A DNA stretch of 64,000 bases from Microbacterium laevaniformans (GTDB taxonomy: Bacteria > Actinomycetota > Actinomycetes > Actinomycetales > Microbacteriaceae): the NCBI RefSeq assembly GCF_016907555.1, contig NZ_JAFBCE010000001.1, forward strand, positions 744,001-808,000. Reading direction: 5' to 3'. The translations under genes and the position numbers were made by a program. The notes under the pieces were generated by a model that saw only the letters and a program-made list of their open reading frames with translations, was not told the DNA's origin and did not search any database. This document shows, in pieces, positions 50,085 through 60,603 of the stretch. Position 1 is the stretch's first letter; the number at the start of each line of letters is the position of its first letter.

Positions 50085-51182
50085 GTGAGCGTTCGACTCG
50101 ATGACCTTCCCCTCAGAGACGACCTGCGCGGCCTGACGCCCTACGGCGCTCCCCAGGCTCCGCTGCCCGTCGCGCTGAACGTCAACGAAAACACGCATCC
50201 GGTGCCCGAAGCGGTCGCGGACGACATCCTCGACAGCATCGCCCGTGCGCTCCGGGAGGTGAACCGCTATCCGGATCGCGAGTTCACCGCCGTGCGGGAG
50301 GGCTTCGCGGACTACCTGGGTCATGGCCTGTCGGCCGCGCAGATCTGGGCGGCGAACGGATCCAATGAGGTTTTGCAGCACCTTCTGCAAGCGTTCGCTG
50401 GCCCCGGTCGGACGGCCTTCGGTTTCGCACCGACCTACTCGATGTACCCGCTGCTCACTCGTGCCACTGGCGCGACGTACGTGAGCGGGACGCGCGGCGT
50501 CGACTACACACTCGCCCCCGAAGACGCGGCCGCTCAGGTCGACCGTGCGCAGCCGGATGTCGTCTTTCTGTGCGCGCCGAACAACCCGACCGGAACGCCA
50601 CTCGGACTCGATGTGATCGAGGCCGTCTATGACGCCGCACCGGGCATTGTGATCGTCGACGAGGCCTACCAGGAGTTCGCGCCCCGCGATTCCCGGTCGG
50701 CACTGACGCTGCTGCCCGATCGGCCGCGGCTGGTCGTGTCTCGCACGATGAGCAAGGCCTTCGCATTCGCCGGCGCTCGCGTCGGCTACCTCGCGGCCGA
50801 CCCCGCCGTCATCGATGCTCTGCGTCTGGTGCGGCTTCCCTACCACCTCAGTGCGCTGACGCAGGCGGCGGCATCGGCCGCGCTGCGTCACGCGCCGGCG
50901 ATGCTCGCGATGGTCGACGAGATCGTCGCTCAGCGCGACCGTATCTCCGCGACACTCGACGCGCTCGGCTACCGCCCCTTCGAGAGCTGGACGAACTTCG
51001 TGCTCTTCTCCGGTGTGGAAGATCCTGCGGCGACGTGGCAGGGGCTCTACGACCGCGGCGTTCTGATCCGCGATGTCGGCATCGCCCACAGTCTGCGTGT
51101 CACGGCGGGCACCGCGGAGGAGTCGACGGCGTTCCTCGACGCGCTCGCCTCACTCGGCCCGGGCGGTTCCGGCGCGCACTGA
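50085..51182 (+). CDS. hisC: Histidinol-phosphate aminotransferase
   Basis: The 365-residue PLP enzyme converts imidazole acetol phosphate to histidinol phosphate. The PLP lysine is K224 in SRTMSKAFAFAGARVGY, with NNPTG (166-170) and DEAY (192-195) as cofactor contacts and LNVNENTHPVP as the substrate-binding opening. The GTG at 50085 fits the leaderless box. Upstream in-frame ATG 50076 and GTG 50079 would add two or three residues. hisB, hisH and priA follow in the standard actinobacterial order. hisD, normally upstream of hisC, is not here. Confidence 0.95.
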   Translation: MSVRLDDLPLRDDLRGLTPYGAPQAPLPVALNVNENTHPVPEAVADDILDSIARALREVNRYPDREFTAVREGFADYLGHGLSAAQIWAANGSNEVLQHLLQAFAGPGRTAFGFAPTYSMYPLLTRATGATYVSGTRGVDYTLAPEDAAAQVDRAQPDVVFLCAPNNPTGTPLGLDVIEAVYDAAPGIVIVDEAYQEFAPRDSRSALTLLPDRPRLVVSRTMSKAFAFAGARVGYLAADPAVIDALRLVRLPYHLSALTQAAASAALRHAPAMLAMVDEIVAQRDRISATLDALGYRPFESWTNFVLFSGVEDPAATWQGLYDRGVLIRDVGIAHSLRVTAGTAEESTAFLDALASLGPGGSGAH

Positions 51183-51228
51183 CGGTGAACGCCGGGGTAA
51201 CACGCCGGGCCGGCGCGCGGGCTCTCGG

Positions 51229-51234
51229 TAGACT
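51229..51234 (+). promoter_or_regulatory. -10 box TAGACT of hisB
   Basis: TAGACT is followed by CGGCTC (6 nt) and the ATG at 51241, an internal leaderless promoter in the his block. Confidence 0.6.
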
Positions 51235-51240
51235 CGGCTC

Positions 51241-51852
51241 ATGAGCACCCCGGCCCCCCGCACGGCATCCTTGCGACGCGCGACCAGCGAGTCCACGGTC
51301 GAACTCGATCTCGACCTCGACGGCACCGGGCACAGCAGCATCGACACCACGGTGCCGTTCTTCGACCACCTGCTCACAGCCTTCGCAAAGCACTCGCTCA
51401 CCGATCTCACGGTACGCGCCTCGGGAGACACCGACATCGATGCGCACCACACCGTCGAAGACACCGCGATCGTCCTGGGTCAGGCGATCCGTCAGGCGCT
51501 CGGCGACAAGAGCGGCATCTCGCGCTACGGGGATGCGCTCGTTCCCCTGGACGAGGCGCTGGCCCAGGCCGTGGTCGACATCAGCGGGCGCCCCTATCTG
51601 GTCCACACCGGGGAGCCGGTCGGGTTCGAGCACCATCTCATCGGCGGCCACTTCACCGGGTCGCTCGTGCGTCACACGTTCGAAGCGCTCGCTTTCAATG
51701 CCGGTCTGACGATGCACGTCACGGTGCTCGGCGGACGGGACCCGCACCACATCGCCGAAGCCGAGTACAAAGCGTTCGCGCGGGCCTTCCGGCAGGCGAA
51801 GGCGCTCGACCCCCTGGTCCACGGCATCCCCAGTACGAAGGGCGCCCTATGA
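51241..51852 (+). CDS. hisB: Imidazoleglycerol-phosphate dehydratase
   Basis: The 203-residue enzyme has the monofunctional HisB form. Its manganese-binding histidine clusters are in [35 protein letters not shown] (D-x-H-H-x-x-E-D), [10 protein letters not shown] and [16 protein letters not shown]. All are intact. There is no fused histidinol phosphatase, as is usual outside gamma-proteobacteria. The hisH ATG overlaps its stop by 4 bp. Confidence 0.97.
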   Translation: MSTPAPRTASLRRATSESTVELDLDLDGTGHSSIDTTVPFFDHLLTAFAKHSLTDLTVRASGDTDIDAHHTVEDTAIVLGQAIRQALGDKSGISRYGDALVPLDEALAQAVVDISGRPYLVHTGEPVGFEHHLIGGHFTGSLVRHTFEALAFNAGLTMHVTVLGGRDPHHIAEAEYKAFARAFRQAKALDPLVHGIPSTKGAL

Positions 51853-52547
51853 CCGACGCCACCGCAGGGCTCGAGGCCGGTACCCGCATCGAGGAGCGGC
51901 CTCTCGTGGCTGTGCTCGACTACGGGTCGGGCAATGTCCACTCCGCGGTGAAGGCCCTCGTCGCCGCGGGAGCCGATGCGCGGCTCACGGCCGATCGTGG
52001 CCTGATCCACGACGCCGCAGGTCTGGTCGTACCCGGCGTCGGAGCCTTCCGGGCCGTGATGGAGTCCCTGCGCGCCACGCGCGGCGACGAGATCATCGAA
52101 CGTCGTCTCGCCGGAGGTCTGCCGGTGCTGGGCATCTGTGTCGGCATGCAGGTGATGTTCGAGCACGGTGTGGAACGCGGTGACGACACCGAGGGGCTCG
52201 GCGAGTGGCCCGGCGCGGTCACCGAACTCGACGCGCCGGTGCTCCCGCACATGGGCTGGAACACGGTGCGGGTGGGCGAAGGCTCGACTCTTTTTCGCGG
52301 CCTGGAGCACGAACGGTTCTACTTCGTGCACTCCTACGCCGCCCAGCACTGGTCGCTCGAGGTCACGCGGCCGTTCCGTCAACCCGCCCTCACGTGGTGC
52401 GACTACGGCACGCCGTTCCTCGCCGCCGTCGAGAACGGGCCGCTGTCGGCGACGCAGTTCCATCCCGAGAAGAGCGGCGAGGCCGGCATCCGGCTTCTCG
52501 CGAACTGGATCTCCTCGCTTCCGCAAGACCTCACCCGCACCCGGTAG
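51849..52547 (+). CDS. hisH: Imidazole glycerol phosphate synthase, glutaminase subunit
   Basis: The 232-residue class I glutamine amidotransferase supplies ammonia to HisF. The catalytic cysteine is C97 in [12 protein letters not shown], with H205 and E207 in QFHPEKSG completing the triad. [16 protein letters not shown] is the family N-terminus, starting after a 20-residue extension. The cyclase partner hisF is not in the window. It is translationally coupled to hisB. Confidence 0.97.
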   Translation: MTDATAGLEAGTRIEERPLVAVLDYGSGNVHSAVKALVAAGADARLTADRGLIHDAAGLVVPGVGAFRAVMESLRATRGDEIIERRLAGGLPVLGICVGMQVMFEHGVERGDDTEGLGEWPGAVTELDAPVLPHMGWNTVRVGEGSTLFRGLEHERFYFVHSYAAQHWSLEVTRPFRQPALTWCDYGTPFLAAVENGPLSATQFHPEKSGEAGIRLLANWISSLPQDLTRTR

Positions 52548-52610
52548 TAGTCTCTCTGCTTGTGTGTCCTCGTGTCCGCGCATGGCGGGCACTGAACCCT
52601 TCCTGGAGCC

Positions 52611-53357
52611 ATGAACGATTTCGCGTCGACCCCCGAACTGATCCTCCTGCCCGCCGTCGACGTCGCCGACGGCAAGGCGGTACGTCTGACGCAGGGTGAG
52701 GCCGGCACCGAGACGAGCTACGGCGATCCCGTCGACGCGGCGTTGGCTTGGGCGCGCGACGGCGCCCAGTGGATCCACCTCGTGGATCTGGATGCCGCCT
52801 TCGGACGCGGCAACAACGCCGCCGTGCTGCGCAAGGTCATCAAGCAGCTCAAGGGCGTGCAGGTGGAGCTGTCCGGAGGAATCCGCGACGATGCGACCTT
52901 GGAGGCCGCCCTCGAGTCGGGGGCGAGCCGCATCAACCTCGGCACCGCGGCGCTGGAGAACCCGGAGTGGGCGGCGGACGTCATCGGCCGCTACGGCGAC
53001 GCGATCGCGGTCGGACTCGACGTGCGTGGAACCACGCTCGCTGCGCGCGGGTGGACGCGCGACGGCGGCGACCTCTGGCAGGTGCTCCAGCGCCTCGAAG
53101 ACGCCGGGTGCAGCCGTTACGTCGTCACCGACGTCACCAAGGACGGCACGCTGAAGGGCCCGAACCTCGAGCTGCTGCGCGAGGTCACCACCCGCACCGT
53201 CAAGCCGGTCGTCGCCTCGGGGGGCATCTCGAACCTCGACGACATCGCGGCCCTGCGCGAGCTCGTTCCGCTCGGCGTCGAAGGGGCCATCGTGGGTAAG
53301 GCACTCTATGCGGGGGCCTTCACCCTCGCCGAGGCGCTGGATGTCGCCGCAGGCTGA
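52611..53357 (+). CDS. priA: Bifunctional HisA/TrpF isomerase PriA
   Basis: The 248-residue (beta/alpha)8 enzyme isomerises ProFAR in histidine synthesis and, in PriA form, PRA in tryptophan synthesis. Catalytic aspartates are D17 ([14 protein letters not shown]) and D174 ([15 protein letters not shown]). The segment [12 protein letters not shown] (145-156) carries the Arg-Trp pair that distinguishes actinobacterial PriA from plain HisA. I therefore favour the bifunctional form, though whether a separate trpF exists cannot be known from this window. A leader of about 60 nt separates it from hisH, with CCTGGAG as ribosome binding site. Confidence 0.93.
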   Translation: MNDFASTPELILLPAVDVADGKAVRLTQGEAGTETSYGDPVDAALAWARDGAQWIHLVDLDAAFGRGNNAAVLRKVIKQLKGVQVELSGGIRDDATLEAALESGASRINLGTAALENPEWAADVIGRYGDAIAVGLDVRGTTLAARGWTRDGGDLWQVLQRLEDAGCSRYVVTDVTKDGTLKGPNLELLREVTTRTVKPVVASGGISNLDDIAALRELVPLGVEGAIVGKALYAGAFTLAEALDVAAG

Positions 53358-54135
53358 GAGTCCCGACGACGCCGCAGCCCACGCCTGCGCCGCGGATTCC
53401 GCAGGCGTCCCCTGGGAGGGGCGCTCCTTCGAGCCCAATCCGCACGCCGGCGACGACGGCTCTGCAGACGCTGCGCTGCTGTCGGCACTGCTGAGCTTCC
53501 GCCGGGGCGAGGGTGATGCTCGTGCGGTCGTCGACGCCTACCGCACGGCACGCCTGTTGATCCCGCTGGTCGCCGAGGCCGGCGATGTGGGCGTCGCCCC
53601 GTCCGGCCACACCGTCGACAAGACGCAGGAGCTGTCCATCGTAACGGTCGCCGCGCCCGACGGGCGGCGTGTGCTGCCCGTGTTCACGTCGGTGCGCACG
53701 ATGGCGGCGTGGGATCCGAAAGCGCGACCGGTGCCGGCCGACGGCATCCGTACCGCCTTGGCCGCCGCTGCCGACGATACGGACCTGATCGTGATCGACC
53801 CGGCATCCGAGACCGAGTTCGTTCTGCGTCGCCCCGCGGTGTGGGCCCTCGGTCAAGGGCTGGCCTGGGAACCCGCGCACACCTCGCCGGAGGTCTATGC
53901 CGGGCTGCAGGACTCGATCGGCTCCGAGCTGGGCGTGCTCGACCTGTCGGTGGCGCCGGGGGATCCGCAGGCGCGTCTGCGCGGCCCGGAACTGATCGTC
54001 CGTCTGCAGCTCGTGGATGGGCTCGACCAGTCTCAGCTCGACGCCACCCTGCAGCGGCTGGCGGCACGGTGGGCCGCCGACGATCGCATTGCGGTGCTGC
54101 TCGACTCGCTCACGGTCAAGCTCGTCCGCGGCTGA
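53341..54135 (+). CDS. SseB family protein
   Basis: The 264-residue protein has an SseB N-terminal domain (about 40-165) with [57 protein letters not shown] and [24 protein letters not shown], and a C-terminal domain of similar size with a final SLTVKLV strand. SseB-type proteins have no clear enzymatic role. Actinobacterial members commonly lie after hisA/priA. The ATG at 53341 overlaps the end of priA by 17 bp and has GAGGCG upstream. The first 30 residues are polar and probably disordered. Confidence 0.88.
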   Translation: MSPQAESPDDAAAHACAADSAGVPWEGRSFEPNPHAGDDGSADAALLSALLSFRRGEGDARAVVDAYRTARLLIPLVAEAGDVGVAPSGHTVDKTQELSIVTVAAPDGRRVLPVFTSVRTMAAWDPKARPVPADGIRTALAAAADDTDLIVIDPASETEFVLRRPAVWALGQGLAWEPAHTSPEVYAGLQDSIGSELGVLDLSVAPGDPQARLRGPELIVRLQLVDGLDQSQLDATLQRLAARWAADDRIAVLLDSLTVKLVRG

Positions 54136-54150
54136 GCGCCGCGCCGGGTC

Positions 54151-54549
54151 TCACGTGACGGGCCCGGTCCACTTCTCGCCCGGGCCCTTGCCGATCGGGT
54201 CGGGGATGACCGAGGCCTCGCGGAACGCGAGCTGCAGCGAGCGCAGTCCATCGCGCAGTGACCGCGCGTGCATGTCGCTGATCTCCGGCGCTCCGGCCGT
54301 GATCAGCCCCGCCAGGGCGTTGATCAGCTTGCGTGCCTCGTCGAGATCCAGCTGCGTCTCGGGATCGTCCGCGAGACCGGTCTTGACGGCGGCTGCGCTC
54401 ATGAGATGCACCGCGGCCGTCGTGATGACCTCCACCGCCGGCACGTCGGCGATGTCGCGGGTGGCGGCGGCGGAGGCACGCTCCTGTTCCTCCCATCGGG
54501 CGAGCCGTTCGGCCTCGTGACGGTCGGGGGAGGAAGGAATCGTGTCCAC
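54151..54549 (-). CDS. DUF1844 domain-containing protein
   Basis: The 132-residue helical protein contains the DUF1844 core, VEVITTAAVHLMSAAAVKTGLADDPETQLDLDEARKLINALAGLI, a family found next to infC in many actinobacteria. An N-terminal acidic coiled region (EAERLARWEEQERASAAATRDI) precedes it. The function is unknown. The GTG at 54549 is divergent from the infC promoter, whose -35 region must lie over this start codon. Confidence 0.88.
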   Translation of the reverse strand: MDTIPSSPDRHEAERLARWEEQERASAAATRDIADVPAVEVITTAAVHLMSAAAVKTGLADDPETQLDLDEARKLINALAGLITAGAPEISDMHARSLRDGLRSLQLAFREASVIPDPIGKGPGEKWTGPVT

Positions 54550-54563
54550 GTGCTGCTCTCTGC

Positions 54564-54816
54564 TAGACTGTGCGGGCGCCGGAGTGTTCTGCTCCGGAAC
54601 GAAAGAGGATCACATCCCACCCGCGCTTGCCGCTCCAGGCTACCGGGTCACGCGCTCCGCCTCGTCCGTCGAGGTTGTCGCACCGAGCAATCGGTGCGGG
54701 TGAGGGTGCAGGAACGAAGCCGACGTGCGCGTCGTGCGGGGTGGACGTGACGATCTTCCGCCCGAGACACATCCCTGTGTCCGGTGGCACCCACCCGTAC
54801 GACTAAGGAGTTCCGC
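54564..54816 (+). promoter_or_regulatory. infC promoter and structured leader
   Basis: TGCTAGACT (54561-54569) is an extended -10. The leader of about 240 nt contains hairpins CCGGAG-N7-CTCCGG (54580-54598) and GCACCGA-N4-TCGGTGC (54681-54698), and ends AAGGAG (54805-54810). Long structured infC-operon leaders mediate translational or attenuation control by IF3 or L20 in other bacteria. No match to a named RNA family is claimed. Confidence 0.6.
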
Positions 54817-55452
<636 letters not shown>

Positions 55453-55527
55453 GGCCGCCGGCCGGAGGCGCAGCCTCTCGGCCCCCAGAGCTCCCGCCCC
55501 GCGGGAACCACAACGAAGGATAGAGAC

Positions 55528-55722
55528 ATGCCGAAGCAGAAGACCCACTCGGGTGCCAAGAAGCGCTTCAAGGTCACCGGTAGCGGGAAGATCAAGAAGC
55601 AGCAGGCGAACCTCCGCCACAACTTCGAAGGCAAGCCCACCAAGCGCACGCGCCGCCTGTCGGCCGACAAGATCCTGGCTCCCGGCGACGCGAAGGTCGC
55701 CAAGAAGCTCCTCGGCATCTGA
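55528..55722 (+). CDS. rpmI: 50S ribosomal protein L35
   Basis: The 64-residue basic protein matches L35 over its whole length: [33 protein letters not shown], with the K-x-H-S-G-x-x-K-R-F signature, then the [21 protein letters not shown] end. It is the second gene of the infC-rpmI-rplT operon, 75 nt after infC. The space includes G/C-rich inverted repeats and GAAGGATAGAGAC as ribosome binding site. Confidence 0.97.
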   Translation: MPKQKTHSGAKKRFKVTGSGKIKKQQANLRHNFEGKPTKRTRRLSADKILAPGDAKVAKKLLGI

Positions 55723-55752
55723 GCGCTGACGCAGACGAGAAAGTAGAAGAAA

Positions 55753-56133
55753 ATGGCTAGAGTCAAGCGGGCCGTCAACGCCCACAAGAAGCGTCGCGTC
55801 ATCCTCGAGCGCGCATCCGGTTACCGCGGGCAGCGTTCGCGCCTGTACCGCAAGGCCAAGGAGCAGGTCACCCACTCGCTGGTCTACGCGTACCGTGACC
55901 GCCGCAAGCGCAAGGGCGACTTCCGCCGCCTGTGGATCCAGCGCATCAACGCCGCGGCCCGTCAGAACGGCATCACCTACAACCGCTTCATCCAGGGCCT
56001 CGGCCTGGCGGGCGTGCAGGTCGACCGTCGCATGCTGGCCGAGCTGGCCGTCAACGAGCCGGCCACCTTCGCCTCGCTCGTCGAGACCGCGAAGAAGGCG
56101 CTGCCGGCGGACGTGAACGCGCCCAAGGCGTAA
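55753..56133 (+). CDS. rplT: 50S ribosomal protein L20
   Basis: The 126-residue protein contains all L20 hallmarks: [73 protein letters not shown] and [16 protein letters not shown]. It binds 23S rRNA early in assembly and in other bacteria represses its own operon through the leader. It is the last gene of the operon, followed by a hairpin terminator. Confidence 0.98.
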   Translation: MARVKRAVNAHKKRRVILERASGYRGQRSRLYRKAKEQVTHSLVYAYRDRRKRKGDFRRLWIQRINAAARQNGITYNRFIQGLGLAGVQVDRRMLAELAVNEPATFASLVETAKKALPADVNAPKA

Positions 56134-56153
56134 TCACTGCCCACACAGCACGA

Positions 56154-56187
56154 GAAGGGGTGTCCTCCGAACGGGGGACGCCCCTTC
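56154..56187 (+). terminator. rplT terminator hairpin
   Basis: GAAGGGG-T-GTCC pairs with GGAC-G-CCCCTTC around a 10-nt loop and is followed by TTCATTC. Confidence 0.85.
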
Positions 56188-56196
56188 TTCATTCCC

Positions 56197-56202
56197 TAGG
56201 AT
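56197..56202 (+). promoter_or_regulatory. -10 box TAGGAT of the rRNA methyltransferase
   Basis: TAGGAT is followed by GAGATC (6 nt) and the GTG at 56209. It lies 9 nt after the rplT terminator. Confidence 0.6.
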
Positions 56203-56208
56203 GAGATC

Positions 56209-57009
56209 GTGCTCGAAAATCCTCGTTCTCCCCGTGTGCGCGCCGTCGCCAAGCTGACCAAGCGCAGCGCCCGACAGGAGACCGGGCTATTCCTGCTGGA
56301 GGGACCCCAGGCGGCCCGCGAGGCTCTCGCCTTCCGCCCCGACACCCTCGTCGAGCTCTTCGCCACGCCCACGGCGATGGAGCGACATCAAGACATCCGG
56401 GATGCGGCCGCGGACGCAGGCCTGGACATCGTCTTCACGACCGAGGCGGTGCTGGATGCGATGGCCGACACGGTGACCCCGCAGGGGATCGTCGCCGTCG
56501 CGCGACAGTCGCCGACGTCACTCAAAGACATCTTCGCCGCATCGCCGACCCTCATCGCGATCTGCGAAGAGGTACGCGATCCGGGCAACCTCGGCACCAT
56601 CATCCGCGCCGCCGACGCCGCCGGTGCGGATGCCGTCGTGCTGACCGGACGCACGGTCGATCCCTACAACCCCAAGGTCGTGCGCGCCACGACCGGCTCG
56701 CTGTTCCACGTGCCCGTCGCCGTCGCCGCGGAGCTGCCGGCCACCGTCGAACGGGCACATGCGGCGGGCCTGCGCATCGTCGCCGCGGACGTCGGGGGAG
56801 AGGACTTCCTCGCCCGCCGAGACGTGCTCGCCGCACCCACGGCCTGGCTGTTCGGCAACGAGGCACGGGGCCTGGACGACGATGCGCTGGCGCTCGCCGA
56901 CCTCTCCCTGCGACTGCCGATCTACGGTCGCGCCGAGTCGCTGAATCTCGCCACCGCGGCGAGCGTCTGCCTGTACGAGACGGCCTTCGCACAGCGCGGC
57001 GATCGCTGA
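56209..57009 (+). CDS. SpoU/TrmH family RNA 2'-O-methyltransferase
   Basis: The 266-residue SPOUT enzyme has an N-terminal RNA-binding domain (AKLTKRSARQETGLFLLEGPQAAREAL) and a knotted catalytic domain with the three SpoU motifs: ICEEVRDPGNLGTIIRAADAAGADAVVLT (motif 1, N and R), WLFGNEARGLDDDAL (motif 2) and LPIYGRAESLNLATAASVCLYE (motif 3). This is the TsnR-like protein commonly found between rplT and pheS in actinobacteria. The methylated rRNA position is not determined here. Confidence 0.93.
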   Translation: MLENPRSPRVRAVAKLTKRSARQETGLFLLEGPQAAREALAFRPDTLVELFATPTAMERHQDIRDAAADAGLDIVFTTEAVLDAMADTVTPQGIVAVARQSPTSLKDIFAASPTLIAICEEVRDPGNLGTIIRAADAAGADAVVLTGRTVDPYNPKVVRATTGSLFHVPVAVAAELPATVERAHAAGLRIVAADVGGEDFLARRDVLAAPTAWLFGNEARGLDDDALALADLSLRLPIYGRAESLNLATAASVCLYETAFAQRGDR

Positions 57010-57084
57010 CGCGAATTGTTCCGGGTCGGTTACGACTCGGTCAAGATCCTGTGCATAAGTTGGTCGTCTTCCACAGGATCTGCC

Positions 57085-57090
57085 TAGGCT
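57085..57090 (+). promoter_or_regulatory. -10 box TAGGCT of the glutamate-type ABC transporter operon
   Basis: TAGGCT is followed by a 7-nt spacer and the ATG at 57098. Confidence 0.55.
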
Positions 57091-57097
57091 GGCCCGC

Positions 57098-57886
57098 ATG
57101 TCGATTCCGAATGCGACCCCGGCGACGTCCAACATCACCGTGCGCCGCGGGGATCCCCTCGTCGTGGTCAGCAACGTCGAGAAGCACTACGGCGACTTCC
57201 ACGCGCTGAAGAACATCGATATGACGGTCAACCGCGGTGAGGTCGTCGTGGTGATCGGCCCCTCCGGCTCGGGCAAGTCGACGCTCTGCCGCACGATCAA
57301 CCGCCTCGAAACGATCACGAGCGGCACGATCACCATCGACGGCAAAGAGTTGCCGAAGGAGGGAAAGGCGCTCGCGGCTCTGCGTGCAGACGTGGGCATG
57401 GTGTTCCAGTCCTTCAACCTCTTCTCCCACCTCACGATCCTCGAGAACGTCACGCTCGGCCCCATCAAGGTCAAGAAGATGAAGAAGGCGGATGCCGAAG
57501 CCGAAGCCAAGGTGCTGCTGGAGCGCGTGGGCGTCGGGCATCAGGCATCCAAGCTGCCGGGACAGCTTTCCGGCGGTCAGCAGCAGCGTGTCGCGATCGC
57601 CCGGGCGCTGGCGATGAAGCCCAAGGTCATGCTGTTCGACGAGCCCACCAGCGCGCTCGACCCGGAGATGATCAACGAGGTGCTCGACGTCATGGTCGGT
57701 CTCGCCCAGGACGGCATGACGATGATCGTCGTCACGCACGAGATGGGGTTCGCGCGTAAAGCGGCCGATCGAGTGGTCTTCATGGCCGACGGCCAGATCA
57801 TCGAGCAGGCACGCCCCGACCAGTTCTTCACGGCCCCCACGAGCGACCGGGCGAAGGACTTCCTCTCCAAGCTGATCACGCACTGA
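57098..57886 (+). CDS. gluA: Amino acid ABC transporter ATP-binding protein (GluA type)
   Basis: The 262-residue ATPase has Walker A GPSGSGKS (54-61), Q-loop at FQSFNLF (103-109), ABC signature LSGGQQQR (157-164), Walker B MLFDEPTSALDPEM (178-191) and switch H214 in VVTHEMGF. High similarity in outline to GlnQ/GluA proteins of polar amino acid importers is evident. The first 20 residues are an additional polar extension. It heads a four-gene operon with a binding protein and two permeases, in the gluABCD order of corynebacteria. Confidence 0.95.
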   Translation: MSIPNATPATSNITVRRGDPLVVVSNVEKHYGDFHALKNIDMTVNRGEVVVVIGPSGSGKSTLCRTINRLETITSGTITIDGKELPKEGKALAALRADVGMVFQSFNLFSHLTILENVTLGPIKVKKMKKADAEAEAKVLLERVGVGHQASKLPGQLSGGQQQRVAIARALAMKPKVMLFDEPTSALDPEMINEVLDVMVGLAQDGMTMIVVTHEMGFARKAADRVVFMADGQIIEQARPDQFFTAPTSDRAKDFLSKLITH

Positions 57887-57950
57887 CCGAGACGTCCGCG
57901 CCTGGCACCGGCGCGGTCAACGAGAGATGGATACGAAACAGGAGGATCAC

Positions 57951-58865
57951 ATGCTGAAGAAGAACAGAATCGCCGGCAGCATCGCGGGGATCGCCCTCGC
58001 CGCGCTCGCCCTCACCGCGTGCAACAGCGGTACGCCCGGCGCGGAGCCGGGCTCCACCGGCGGTGCCTCGGGTGCCGCCGAGAATCCCTGGACGGTCGCC
58101 ACCGACGTGACGATCGAGGGCAGCCCCACCTTCGACAAGATCAAGAGCTCCGGCACCGTCACCGTCGGCGTCAAGGAGGACCAGCCGGGCCTGGGTTACC
58201 TGGACCCGGTGACCAACACGCGCAGCGGCTTCGACGTCGACATCGCGCGCTGGATCGCCGCCTCGCTCGGCGTCGCCGAGGACAAGATCCAGTTCCAGCC
58301 GATCGCCTCGGCCAACCGGGAACAGGCCCTCGTGAACGGTGACATCGACTACTACGTCGGCACCTACTCGATCACCGACAAGCGCAAGCAGCAGATCTCC
58401 TTCGCCGGTCCGTACTTCATCACCGGACAGGGCCTGCTGGTCGCCGCCGACAACGACAAGATCACGGGCAAAGACTCTCTGACCGCGGACGACACCGTCT
58501 GCTCGGCGACCGGCTCGACCTCGATTCAGCGGATCAAGGATCAGACTCCCGCCAAGACCAAGGAGTACGACACCTACTCGGCGTGCGTCGAAGACCTCAA
58601 GAACGGTCAGGTCGACGCGGTCACGACCGATGAAGCGATCCTCATCGGGTACGCGGCCCAGGCTCCCGACAAGCTCAAGGTCGTCGGCGAACCGTTCAGC
58701 GAGGAGCGCTACGGCGTCGGCATCGCCAAGGGCGACACCGCGCTGCAGACGTTCATCAACACGATGTTCACCGACGGCGGGTCGACCTGGCAGGCGATCT
58801 TCGACAAGAACCTCGGCGCCTCCGGTGTGAAGGCGACGCAGCCCCCGGTCGACGCCGCGAGCTGA
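57951..58865 (+). CDS. gluB: Glutamate-type ABC transporter substrate-binding lipoprotein (GluB type)
   Basis: The 304-residue protein has a lipoprotein signal peptide with lipobox L-T-A-C (cleavage before C24), a Gly/Ala/Ser linker, then a family 3 solute-binding domain: GTVTVGVKEDQPGLGYLDPVTNTRSGFDVDIARWIAASLGV and DYYVGTYSITDKRKQQISFAGPYFITGQGLLV. The Y-V-G-T-Y-S-I-T segment is typical of glutamate/glutamine-binding members. It is anchored to the outer face of the membrane. AGGAGG precedes the ATG. The ligand is probably glutamate but could be another acidic or polar amino acid. Confidence 0.93.
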   Translation: MLKKNRIAGSIAGIALAALALTACNSGTPGAEPGSTGGASGAAENPWTVATDVTIEGSPTFDKIKSSGTVTVGVKEDQPGLGYLDPVTNTRSGFDVDIARWIAASLGVAEDKIQFQPIASANREQALVNGDIDYYVGTYSITDKRKQQISFAGPYFITGQGLLVAADNDKITGKDSLTADDTVCSATGSTSIQRIKDQTPAKTKEYDTYSACVEDLKNGQVDAVTTDEAILIGYAAQAPDKLKVVGEPFSEERYGVGIAKGDTALQTFINTMFTDGGSTWQAIFDKNLGASGVKATQPPVDAAS

Positions 58866-58949
58866 GCGGGGCCGGCGGCAGCGACGACCGCGCTGCCGCC
58901 GGCATCCGGCACCGAGACGACGACAACGAGAACGACGGAAGGCGGGGCG

Positions 58950-59597
58950 GTGGAGATCATCACCAACAACCTCGATCTCTGGGGCGAGGCGCTCAGAGGA
59001 ACGATGGTGCTGTTCATCGGCGGTGGCATTCTCGCGCTGGTGCTCGGCTTCATCGTCGGTGCCATGCGCGTCTCGCCGATCCCCGCGGCGCGGGCGGTGG
59101 GCACGGTCTACGTCAACTGGATCCGCAACACACCGCTGACCCTCGTCATGTTCTTCTTCGCGTTCTGTCTGCCGATCCTGCTGCGTGAGCGCATCGATGC
59201 GATCCTGTTGGCAACGCTCGCCCTCGGCGTCTACACGGCGACCTACGTCGCCGAGACGCTGCGTTCGGGGATCAATACGGTCCCGTTGGGGCAGGCTGAG
59301 GCCGCGCGCGCTCTCGGGCTCACGTTCGGTCAGGTGATGACGCTCGTCGTCCTACCGCAGGCGACGCGCTCGGTCATCCCGCCCATGATGAGCGTGTTCA
59401 TCGCCCTGCTGAAGAACACGACGGTCGCCGCGGGCTTCTCGGTGCTCAACCTCGGCTCCGTGCGCAGCAACCTCAGCGAGCGCGGCGAGAACCAGCTCGT
59501 GACGCTTCTGTGGGTCATGGTCATCTTCGTCGCCCTCGTGCTGCTGCTCGCGTGGCTGCAACGGGCGATGGAGCGCAGATGGAAGGTCGCCCGATGA
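58950..59597 (+). CDS. gluC: Amino acid ABC transporter permease (GluC type)
   Basis: The 215-residue permease has five predicted membrane helices and the polar amino acid (HEQRo/3-TM type) EAA loop: [54 protein letters not shown] (about 110-163). This loop docks on GluA. The N-terminal [33 protein letters not shown] is family-typical. The GTG at 58950 follows GGAAGGCGGGG. The gluD start overlaps its stop by 4 bp. Confidence 0.93.
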   Translation: MEIITNNLDLWGEALRGTMVLFIGGGILALVLGFIVGAMRVSPIPAARAVGTVYVNWIRNTPLTLVMFFFAFCLPILLRERIDAILLATLALGVYTATYVAETLRSGINTVPLGQAEAARALGLTFGQVMTLVVLPQATRSVIPPMMSVFIALLKNTTVAAGFSVLNLGSVRSNLSERGENQLVTLLWVMVIFVALVLLLAWLQRAMERRWKVAR

Positions 59598-60544
59598 GTT
59601 CCGTCCTCTACGACGTCCCCGGGCCGAAGGCGATCACCCGCAACCGGGTGCTCGGTGCGGTGACGATCGTCGTGATCGCGGCGGCGGCGGGATGGGTGAT
59701 CTGGCGCTTCGCCGCCACCGGTCAGTTCGCCGCCGACAAGTGGGAGATCTTCACCTACGGGACGATCTGGCAGCGTCTGCTCGACGGTGCCCTCGCGACG
59801 CTCGCCGCCTTCGCGGCGGCGGCGGCGGGTGCGCTCGCGCTGGGGTTGGTCCTCGCAATCGGGCGTCTGTCGGATCGTGCCTGGATACGCACGCCCGTCG
59901 GGTGGGTGACCGAGGTTCTCCGCGCGGTTCCGGTGCTCGTGTTCATGATGCTCCTCTATTACGGACTTCCCGTTGTCGGCATCCGCATGGAGCCCTACTG
60001 GGCGGTCGTGATCGCGCTCGTCGCCTACAACGGCTCCGTCCTCGCCGAGGTGATCCGTGCCGGCGTCGAGTCGCTGCCGCGCGGCCAGAGCGAGGCCGGC
60101 TACGCGATCGGTCTGCGCAAGGCCGGGGTGCTCCGCCTCATCCTGCTGCCCCAAGCGATCCGCGCCATGATGCCCGTGATCGTCGCCCAGCTGGTCGTCA
60201 CGCTCAAGGACACCGCGCTCGGCTTCATCATCACCTACCCCGAGCTGCTGTACGTCATCAAGCTGCTCGGCTCGAACGCGGTGTACAGCTCACCGCTGAT
60301 ACAGACGGCCATCGTCGGCGGCACGATCTACGTCGCCATGTGCCTGGCGTTGAGCTACGTCGCGTACCGCATCGAGCAGCGCACGAAGCGTCGTCAGCAG
60401 CAGCAGGCCGCGGAAGGAGGCGCGCTGCACCACCCGGTGGGCGCAACGACCGACACCCAGTTGATCGGTCTGCAGCAGGCGACCGATCGCGCCACGGGCA
60501 ACGAGGGCGGCGGGCCCGGCCGTCTGCCGCGCCGACCGCACTGA
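59594..60544 (+). CDS. gluD: Amino acid ABC transporter permease (GluD type)
   Basis: The 316-residue permease has an N-terminal membrane helix plus a five-helix transport domain. Its EAA loop is [55 protein letters not shown]. It is longer than GluC because of an N-terminal extension ([24 protein letters not shown]) and a polar Gln/Gly/Arg-rich C-terminal tail of about 45 residues. It forms a heterodimer with GluC by family analogy. It is the last gene of the operon and is followed by pheS after 59 nt with no evident terminator. Confidence 0.93.
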   Translation: MSSVLYDVPGPKAITRNRVLGAVTIVVIAAAAGWVIWRFAATGQFAADKWEIFTYGTIWQRLLDGALATLAAFAAAAAGALALGLVLAIGRLSDRAWIRTPVGWVTEVLRAVPVLVFMMLLYYGLPVVGIRMEPYWAVVIALVAYNGSVLAEVIRAGVESLPRGQSEAGYAIGLRKAGVLRLILLPQAIRAMMPVIVAQLVVTLKDTALGFIITYPELLYVIKLLGSNAVYSSPLIQTAIVGGTIYVAMCLALSYVAYRIEQRTKRRQQQQAAEGGALHHPVGATTDTQLIGLQQATDRATGNEGGGPGRLPRRPH

Positions 60545-60589
60545 TCGGCGGGGATCAGCGCGGCGGGGATGGTTGCCCGCCCCCCCCGG

Positions 60590-60595
60590 TAGACT
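60590..60595 (+). promoter_or_regulatory. -10 box TAGACT of pheST
   Basis: TAGACT ends 8 nt before the GTG at 60604. There is no T-box or other leader regulator. A run of C residues (about 60580-60587) lies just upstream. Confidence 0.55.
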
Positions 60596-60603
60596 CCTCT
60601 CTT

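Noticed and set aside
54784..54816. GTG start for infC giving 11 extra residues
   Set aside because: No ribosome binding site precedes it and the best Shine-Dalgarno sequence of the region would fall inside the coding sequence.
60545..60603. T-box or attenuator before pheS
   Set aside because: The 59-bp gap is too short for a T-box and the -10 lies 8 nt from the start codon, leaving no leader.
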